Positions 49,901 through 58,900 of a stretch of 64,000 nt of DNA are shown here, in pieces. A program made the translations under genes and the position numbers. The stretch is from positions 12,899,001-12,963,000 of the forward strand of contig JAZBRS010000013.1 in assembly GCA_037176725.1 (NCBI GenBank). The letters run 5' to 3'. How positions within the stretch are numbered: position 1 is the stretch's first letter; each line of letters begins with the position of its first letter. The notes under the pieces were generated by a model, which saw only the letters and a program-made list of their open reading frames with translations, had not been told where the DNA came from and did not search any database. The stretch is from Posidonia oceanica. Its lineage: Eukaryota; Streptophyta; Magnoliopsida; Alismatales; Posidoniaceae.

Positions 49901-52900
49901 GAGATATTTGCAGTCAGTTGGCAGTATAATGGGTGATCAGGATTTCAAGACCTGTTTGATAATGATGGATATACAAGAGTACGATGTTATATTGGACACG
50001 TAATGGCTAGCACAGCATTCAACAATGATTGACTGTGCAAAGAAGAGAGTGTTGGCAGAATGTCAAGGTTTGTGCATGATACTGGGTGTAAGACTAGCTA
50101 GTGATTTCTACAGTAAAGGCCTATCGATCTCTGGCAAATGGTTGTGTGAAGCATTTGGCCAGTGTTGTAGTATCTTCCTCACCTGCTTTAAGGGTATAGG
50201 ATATACCAATTGTTTGTGACGTCTTTCCCGAAGATTTACACGATATGCCACCACACTGGGAGGTTGTATTTCTTATTGATTTAGTACCATGGTAAGGCCC
50301 TATCTCAAAGGCTCCATACATTATGGCACCTGTTGAATTGCGAGAGCTCAGTAAATAACTGCAAAAGCTACTGGACAAGGGATTCATCATATCAAGTGTG
50401 TCCCTTTAGGACACGCCTACTTTGTTTGTGAAGAAGAAGAATGGTCACTCCAACTGTGTATAGATTATCGGATGTTGCACCAGATCATTGTAAAGAACAA
50501 ATATCCATTGCCCTTTGATCAACTTTAGGGCAGACTATCACTAGCTCTGAACTGAGAATCAAACCGAGAATCAAATGTGCACAAGATGACCTTTCGGACT
50601 CGATATGGTCATTACGAGTTCTTGGTCATGCCATTTTGATTGACTAATGCTCTGACCACCATCAAACCCTTTTATGGATCAATTTGTGGTTGTGTTTGTT
50701 GATGATGTATTAGTTTATTCTCTAGACATGAAAACTCACCGGATACACTTGAAGACAGTGCTAGAGAAGATGCAGCAAAGTTCTCTAAATGTGAGTTTTG
50801 ACCAGGAGAAGTCACATTTCTTGGCTACATCATCTCACGAGATGGCATTAAGGTGGATCTTGCCAAAGTGAAGGAAGTGAACAACTGGATCAAATCCAAA
50901 AGCATGTCAAAAATAAGAAGCTTCTTGGACTTGACAGGATATTATCGGAGAATTATTCAAGATTTCTCCAAGATTGCTGCACCTTTAAACAGACTAACTC
51001 GAAAGAAAGTTCCATTTGTTTGGAATTGGCAGTGAGGAGAGTTAACGAGTTGAAGGCTCGTCCGGTTACATCTCCAGTCTTGGCACTACCTCCTGGAAGT
51101 GGGGGCTTCACAGTGTATAGTCATGCATGTAGAACTGGATTGGGATGTATTTTGATGCAACATGACAGGACGGTAGCTTATGTTTCCCGCAAGTTAAAGG
51201 ACCATGAAAAGAATTACCCCACACACGACTTAGAAATGGCTGTAGTAGTGTTTACATAGAAGATTTGACGACACTATTTGTATTATGAGCAGTTTGAGGT
51301 GTTCACGGATTATCGGAGTTTGAAATACATCTTTACCCAAAAGGATTTGAATATGAGACAGCAGAGGTGGATGGAATATCTCAACGACTATGATTTTAGC
51401 TTGTCCTACCACTTAGGAAAAGCCAATGTGGTGGCAAATGCACTGAGTAGGCGAACCCATGTCAGTGCTAGCTTAATGGTTAAAGAATGGTGTATGCTGG
51501 AAGGTTTGGTCGAGTACAGACCTCAGAAACAGTCTCAAGAACCTGTTAGAGCTTGGGTGGCTAATTTGTTTGTCCGCCTAAGGTTAGTGAAAGCAATTGT
51601 GGCTGCACAGCAACTGGACCCTTTTGTACAGGACACTTGGGGAAACTGAGGGTGGGAGATGTGCCCCACTTCTCTGTTAGAGTCGATGGTGGACTGAGGT
51701 ATGATCTCCGCTTGTATATGCCTCGGATAGAAGTAGTGAAGCAGAGACTATTGGACGAAGCCCACCGATCCTAATACACCATTCATCCAGAAAATACCAA
51801 GATATACAAAGATATGAAAAGGAATTTCTGATGGCCTGGAATGAAAAGAGACATTTCTGAGTATGTAGCCAAGTGTGTAACCTACTAGATGGTGAAAACT
51901 AAGCACCAAAGACCAAGAGGAACTTTGCAAACCTTGAAATTCCAATTTGGAAATGGGAATATATCACTATGGACTTCGTGACAGGATTACCCAAGACCAC
52001 AAGAAAGAAGGACAGTATGGATAACCGTAAACCAGCTTACGAAGTCAGTACACTTTTTTACTATGCAGGTGAATCTTCCATTGTCACAGTTGACAGAGTT
52101 GTATGTGTCTGAGATAGTTCGTCTGTATGGAATTCGTCTGCACGGTTCACATCGAAATTTTGGAAGGCGTTGCAAGTAACTTTTGCTACTGTATTGAATT
52201 TCAACACCGCCTTCCATCCTCAAACAGATGGTCAGACAGAGAGGACCATCCAGACACTGGAGGACATGTTAAGAGCCTACGTATTGGACCTTGGACCTGA
52301 AAGGCAGCTAGAACATTTGCCGTTGATTGAGTTTACACATAATAATAGTTATCATTCTTGCATTGGGATAGTACCATACGAAGTTTTATATGGTAGACCG
52401 TGCAGAACACTCATTTGTTAGAGCGACGTGGGTGAACGCTAGCTTTTGGGCCCCAAATCGTACAGCAGACCAAGTAGAATTGATTCGCAAAAGACTAGTG
52501 GCTGCACAAAACAGGCAAAAGAACTATGCAAATAGGAGACAGAGACCTTTAGAATTCAAAGTAGACAAAAGAACTATGCAGACACGAGGCAAAGACCTTT
52601 AAAATTCATAGTAGACTTCGTTTTCCTAAAGGTATTACCAACCAAGGGAGTAACCAGGTTTGACAAATGGGGAAAGTTGAATTCTCGCTATATTAGACCC
52701 TACAGGATTTCCAAAAGGGATGGTGAAGTTACATATAAGTTGGATTTGCCTCCGGATCTTTCAAGAGTGCATAATGTGTTTCATGTTTCTATGTTGAGGA
52801 AGTGCTTGACTGACGCGTCCAGGTAATACCGATGTAACCAGAGGAGTTGCAAGAGGACCTAACTATGGTGGTGGATGTTTAGATTCTTGATTGGAAGGAA

Positions 52901-55900
52901 CAGATTCTCAGGAATAAAGTGATTCCCTTTGAGCTAGTTCAGTGGCAGCACCATGACTCAGAGGAGGCTATTTGAGAACGGGAGGCAGATATCTACTAGC
53001 GGTACCCCTATTTGTTCTATTAGAGGCGAAGTTCGGAGACAAAATTCCTTTTAAGGGGACTAAGATGTAATATCTAGACATGTCTAGAACTAACAGGTAT
53101 ATTTGACGTTAGTATTTAGCATGCATTACTAGCACAAATTGTCAGCGCGAATTGCTGGCGAACATTGGTAGCACAGATTATCGACGCGGAATGCAGGCAC
53201 GGCCCGTTTCTGATTGGATTTGGGAAATTGATTCCCGTGTGTATGTGTTTTTGATGAATTGAAGTTTCATTGCTTGTAATTGTAATTATATTCTTTAAGT
53301 AATCATAAAAGACTTGTGTTTGTTTCCTCCTATTGTGCTTGTAATTTCTTGGCTATCTGTAACTTATGGTATTTTGACGTATTGTGGTCCGTATATGTGT
53401 GGAACCTTGAGATGGAAAATAACACCAAGAGTGTACAGTACCCTACGTGATTTTCCCGCCGCCACGCCATACCCTGCACGCCATGCATGCAGCCATGACC
53501 TGCAAGACGGCGCCCATGTGTTCCGACGATGTGTCGACCGTGGGTGTCGATTTAAGGAGGGTTTGGGTGATGGGCCGGAGGCAAGAAGAGAACCTATGCC
53601 AGAGGAAAAACGAGAGTAAGGGAGAACCTGTGAGTGAGAGTTGTGTGCGCGAAGAGAGAGAAGGAGAGAAGAGGTTGCAGTAGCCGGAGAAGGAAGGAGA
53701 AAGAGAAGTTCACCAACGATAGGGTACGCGTTCTACCTGTTTCTTTTCCTCTCAATTTCATATAAATTCATTGAAAATGTGTTGAATAGCTAATTTTTGA
53801 TGTATGGTAGAGATTTTGTAATTTTATGGAATTTTTAGAGGATTTTACCATGATTTTTAGTCGACATAAAATACTGTAGGCAGTTTGAGCCCTTTGCCTT
53901 TGAATTTTCATATCTCGAGCTACATAAGTCGGATTCTTGTGATTTTTGTCCCACATGATATATTACTTCGAGCTATTTGATTTTTGATTTGATATATTTT
54001 ACGAAATTTTTCGTGGCTTGTGTTTGAGACCAATTCTAGGTCCCAAAACAGATGATGCCTGCATTCTGATTTCCTACTCTTAGTTGGGGATCTAGTGCAA
54101 GGACCCAGTGCTGGCACGCCAACAACTTGCGTCGGGTCCTCGTGCTGGATCCTCTAGCGCACGTGGGGCGTGGGACGCCAACAGACGCTACCTGCGCACG
54201 TGGGGCATGGGGCGCCAGCAGACACTGCCTGCATCTGGTTGTGGCCAGACTAGGTTCAGCACATGTGTTTTGTCTGTTGGAAGGCTTAAAAATGGTGTTT
54301 TGATTTTACAAAAGGTTTTGAACAATAAAAATGGTTTTGGAAAATACTTTTAAAAGAACTGCATAAGTTTGCAAAAGTTTCGGAAAATGGTTTTCCATGG
54401 TTTTGAGGTGTGCACTGGCAGGGTTAGGGATTCAAGTCCCCAAGGTGACCTGTGGTCTGGGGTTAGAGTCCCCAAGTAACTCCAACGTGTTATTGTACTC
54501 ATAGGGTTAAGGGTTTGAGTGCCCAAGGTGACCTGTAGTCCGAGATTAAAGTCCTCAGGTGACACCACCGAGAGGGTGAACCATGTGCGTTGTTGTCGTC
54601 CAAAGAGGACTTTAAGGGTTTATCGCACACAGATCCGAGACGAGGAGCTCCTACACAAGATAGTTCTACCGCAACAGTGCAGTGTAGGTTTCAAGGTTAG
54701 AGTCCCTGACGACTGCTTATGGCTGGATCGGTTGCCTGTGGCTAGGGTGACTCGACAGGTTTTGGCGCAGTGTACGTGTGTTGTGGCTTTTTAACAGTTT
54801 TAGCTATAGATTGGCTTTCTGATGATACATAAAGTGATTTCTAAAATGTACTTGTTTCAAAGAAAGTAAAGATTACATTTTGAAAGACATGTTTAAAGAA
54901 AGATTCCTTAGATAACCGATTATTGTGCTTTGCAAGGTTTTTAGTGTTTTCTTCGATTTGATTTTTGATAGACGCGTACTGGGTGACAATGGATGTCACG
55001 CATGTTTGCTCTGTGGTTTTGTTTGCAGGTGCATTTAAAGTATTGCAGTCTATTCTGGAGCATATAGTTGGAACCACATAACCGCACACCGTAAGTTTTG
55101 GATAGTGTAGATTTGTTCTGTTAAAAATTTCTGCATTATTACCTTGTTAATTATATTATTAAGGGATTTGAATAGTTGACGCTAGTTTATAACGTCGAAG
55201 GTATTACAGACTGACTTTTGGATGGTTCAGTTCGATTCTTAGTACATACATGATTCGGTTCGATTCAATATAATGAGAACCAATAGGTACGATTCAATTC
55301 ATAGTTCTTGTCAGAATCGAACCATGTGCACCCTTAGTCTGAGCCATGGAACGGTACTTTGCTTTTGGACTGGACCTCGATACAACATTTTGCTTTTTGC
55401 TTCGTCAGGTTACAAGATTTCCGCCTACGTAGGTACACTAACCTTATGTAAATTTTCTATTACCCTTGTCTCCTACATAACCAGAATTAGAATATGCCTC
55501 AACATCTAAGTTGTCTAAGTTGCCATGCTTCTTATAGATTAGCCCTTGTCCTGGTGTGCCTTTAATGTATGTAAGTACACGTAAGACACCTAGCCAATGT
55601 ACCTCTCTGAATTCATGCATGAAAGAAGTTCAACTGCATATGAGATATCGGGACGTGTCACTGTCAAGTAAATTAGCTTTTCAATCAGTCGTCTATATCT
55701 GCGAACATCCTCATATATGCCCTGTAGAACCATCCCAGGAGTACTTTCTAGTTTGCATCGTGTGAAACTATCTCCTGGAGAAGATCAAGTGCATATTTTT
55801 TTTGAGACAGTACCATCTTCCCTTTGGCATAAGCAAATTCAATTCTCAGAAAATACTTAGGACATCCTATATCCTTTGTAGTGAAATGCTGCTGCAAATA

Positions 55901-58900
55901 TTATTTGGTTCCTTGGCATCACTCCCTGTAAGAATGATATCATTCACATATACTGCCAACAGCACACAATCATTGGTGTTTTTCTTAATGAATACCGAAG
56001 AATCTACAGCACATCTTGTGAAGCCAAAACGTATCACCACCCTATTGGATTTGTCAAACCACACTCTCGAACTGTGTTTGAGGCCATATATGACCTTCTT
56101 GAGAAGACACAGACTATTCTCCTCTTGAGCAACATACCCTGGAAGTTGTTCCATGTAAACCTGTTCTGCCAAATCACCGTACAGGAAGACATTTTTCACA
56201 TCAAGTTGGTATAAGTCCTATGACTTATTGATAGCAACTGACAAGATTACCCGTATGGAAGTAAACCGAGCCACGGGAGAAAAGGTCACCTCATAGTTAA
56301 TGCCATATGACTGTGTAAAGCCACGGGCCACCAACCACGTTTTGTATCTATCTACTAAATCATCTAACTATATTGGTTCCTTCAGGCCGAGCAACCAAAT
56401 CTCATGTACCACTAGGGACTAATGCTTGCATCTCCTCATCCACTGCTACCTTCCAACTATGAGAAGAAAAGGTCTCCTCATAGTTCTTAGGTATAGACTC
56501 TAAGGATATGGATAACGCAAATTGACGAAAAGATGGATAAAGGAAATCATATGTAACAAAAGTAGAAATAAGATAGGTAATGGAAGACCAGTTACCTTTG
56601 CGTAGGGCAATGGGTATATCAAGGTCGTGTGGTGGAAGATGTGCTGAAGAGAGTGGTGGCTCAATCTGAGTTGGTAGATGCATGTTTCGTCTTCAATGAT
56701 ATACTTGTAGTTGACGAAGCATATTTCCCTGCAAAGGTCGCCGTTGATCACCCCCTGTATCTACAATCTCAACAAGAAAAGAAATAGTAGTAGTAGGTGA
56801 ATCCGTAGAGTCAAAGTAGAATTTAGACTCCCAAAAAGTGACATTGGCAAACACAAAGTAACGACGACTCGGAGGATGATAGCACCAATACCCTGTTTGA
56901 GTTCTAGAATATCGTACAAATACACACTTAAGGGACCAAGGAGCTAACTTATCGAATCCTGCACATATACAATACACCCAAAAACCTTTGATGGAAGACA
57001 AAATAGTTCTTTATCGGAACACAAACATCTAAGAGAAATCTCACCACCAAGAGGTGCAAAAGACATCCTATTAATAAGATGGACAGCAGTGAGCATCAAA
57101 CCAACAGTGACGTATGTGTAAAGGCTTGCGTTCTACCACCTTATTTTGCTGAGAGGTATGTGGACAAGAGGTGTGATGAAGAATCTCCAATGACGCACAA
57201 TAATTTTGGACATCTCTTTAAACAAACTCAAGAGCATTGTCAGTCCAAAAAATTTTAGGAATAATAGAGACGATTTATTAGTTCAGCAAAAAAAAATTTT
57301 GATAATGATGTCTATCCTTAAGAAGATACACCCAAGACACTCGAGACTAGTCATCTACATAAACAACATAATATCGATAGACAAACCACGAACAGGTCCC
57401 AAATGTCACAGTGAACTAAATCAAAGTGACTCTTGGCAGCACAATGGTGCTTACCTAAACAACACAACTCACAAACAAAAGACTCATCTGTGGTCCAAGG
57501 AAGAGCTTAATGAAGATTACGAGACCAAGACGGCAGTGCCACAGCAACGAAGACTCTACAGTAAATGCAACAGACACCAATCCACTAGATATATCATCTC
57601 GAACCAGCATGTATGCACCACGACCATGCTCACAGTCCAAACCAATCCTCCTCTCCGTCTGCAGTCCTAAAAAGTACAATGACATGGAAAGAAGGCTACA
57701 GAACAGTAAAGTTGCTAGGTAATAACACTAATGGAGAGTAAATTCACTAAAGTACTTTATCAAATATGATCTAGGAAGTGACATGAATCACACCTTCCCC
57801 AGAGACAGAACAATGGCGACCAATGACAATGGAAACAGAGTCGATAATCCAAGAACTATCATTAGAAGCTAACAAGGCAGTCATACGTGAAAAGGATGCA
57901 TGGGCGATAGTAGCAGTGGATTGATTGTCTTGGAGCTGAAGAAACCATTCATAATCATCCTAAAAGATAGTCACTGTCTGAGTGGATGAATCATTAGAAA
58001 AAGTCTCCGTCACATGCCTAACTCAGGGAGGTTTACCAAACTTGCTTCAACAACGATCTAATGGATGATTGGTACAATCACAGTGATCACACCAACGAAC
58101 CTTACGTCTGCCTACTGATGATCGATCTGCCACAACTACGGCCATCACGACCACATCCTCTGGTGAAGGTAACTAACACCGACCGATAAGGAACTGGAGT
58201 AGGAATAGCAGTCGAGATTGAATAGTCCCTACGCCAAGAATCGAATCAGTCTGTGCCAGCCAATTGATCAGAACTGAACTGGAGCAGGAGTAGCAACCAA
58301 GATCCACAGGGTTCGAAAGAAGGTAGACGAAAGACATGGAAGAGTCTCTACGCCAAGAATCGGACCACAAATTTAAGACACTAGTGTAAGATTGAGCCCT
58401 GCCAAGAAAATAGCCACAGCTAACTCCTCTCAATACTATTGCATCTTTGAGATGTGGACTGGTAGAACAGTAAGACCGAAGAGAACAGTAAAACTCTTGA
58501 ATAGAACACTCCTCCTGACGGTGTGTAAAAAATTGCTCATGTATTTCACAGATCCAAGCAATATTTTTCTCATGTCCATAAGTACTGTGTAGAGTCTACC
58601 AAATATTCCTGACCGATCGTAGCATCATCACACCTCTGGAAATATCATCATCCATACTATTTACAAGCCATGATATTACGGCATAGTCACCTGCAAGCCA
58701 ATCCTCATATGTGACGTCCTTTGCATTAGGACGATCATCAATAAGATGGCAGATCTTCCAATGTGCACCTAAGAAAGTCTCAAACGCCTGTGACCAAAGA
58801 AGAAAATTCTTGCCGTTCAATTTTATGGATGTCCCAAAGAGATTTTTCGACCATGTCTCACAAGAGGTAGCCATAATAATAGGAGTTATAGTCTGATTGT

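Larger units (their letters stand above)
46312..55208 (+). mobile_element. Ty3/gypsy chromovirus (Tekay/Del type), 8.9 kb
   Basis: LTRs of about 2.1 kb (46312-48404 and 53066-55208) start TGTAATATC. The flanks GACCG and GACTG form an aged 5-bp duplication. The primer-binding site TGGTATCAGAG is at about 48408 and a purine tract AAGGGGACTAAGA precedes the right LTR. The order gag, protease, reverse transcriptase, RNase H, integrase, chromodomain is that of chromoviruses. Long LTRs plus the ending [12 protein letters not shown] and a chromodomain point to the Tekay/Del lineage. All genes are broken. It is the innermost layer of the nest and the only LTR element here with gag and pol that is antisense to the SVP-like gene. 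Confidence 0.93.
45474..55336. mobile_element. Non-autonomous hAT element inside copia 3, itself split by a gypsy element
   Basis: The left end is TAGGGATACACATGGTTTGAT. The right end on the minus strand is TAAGGGTGCACATGGTTCGAT. The flanks GTCCAAGC (45466-45473) and GTCTGAGC (55337-55344) match at 6 of 8 bases, as for an aged hAT 8-bp duplication. Its own sequence is about 0.96 kb: 45474-46311 and 55214-55336. It is rich in GGTTC/GAACC words (GAACCGAACC, TTCGGTTCGATTC). It has no transposase; the open frames at 45.7-46.2 kb are not recognised. Confidence 0.75.
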
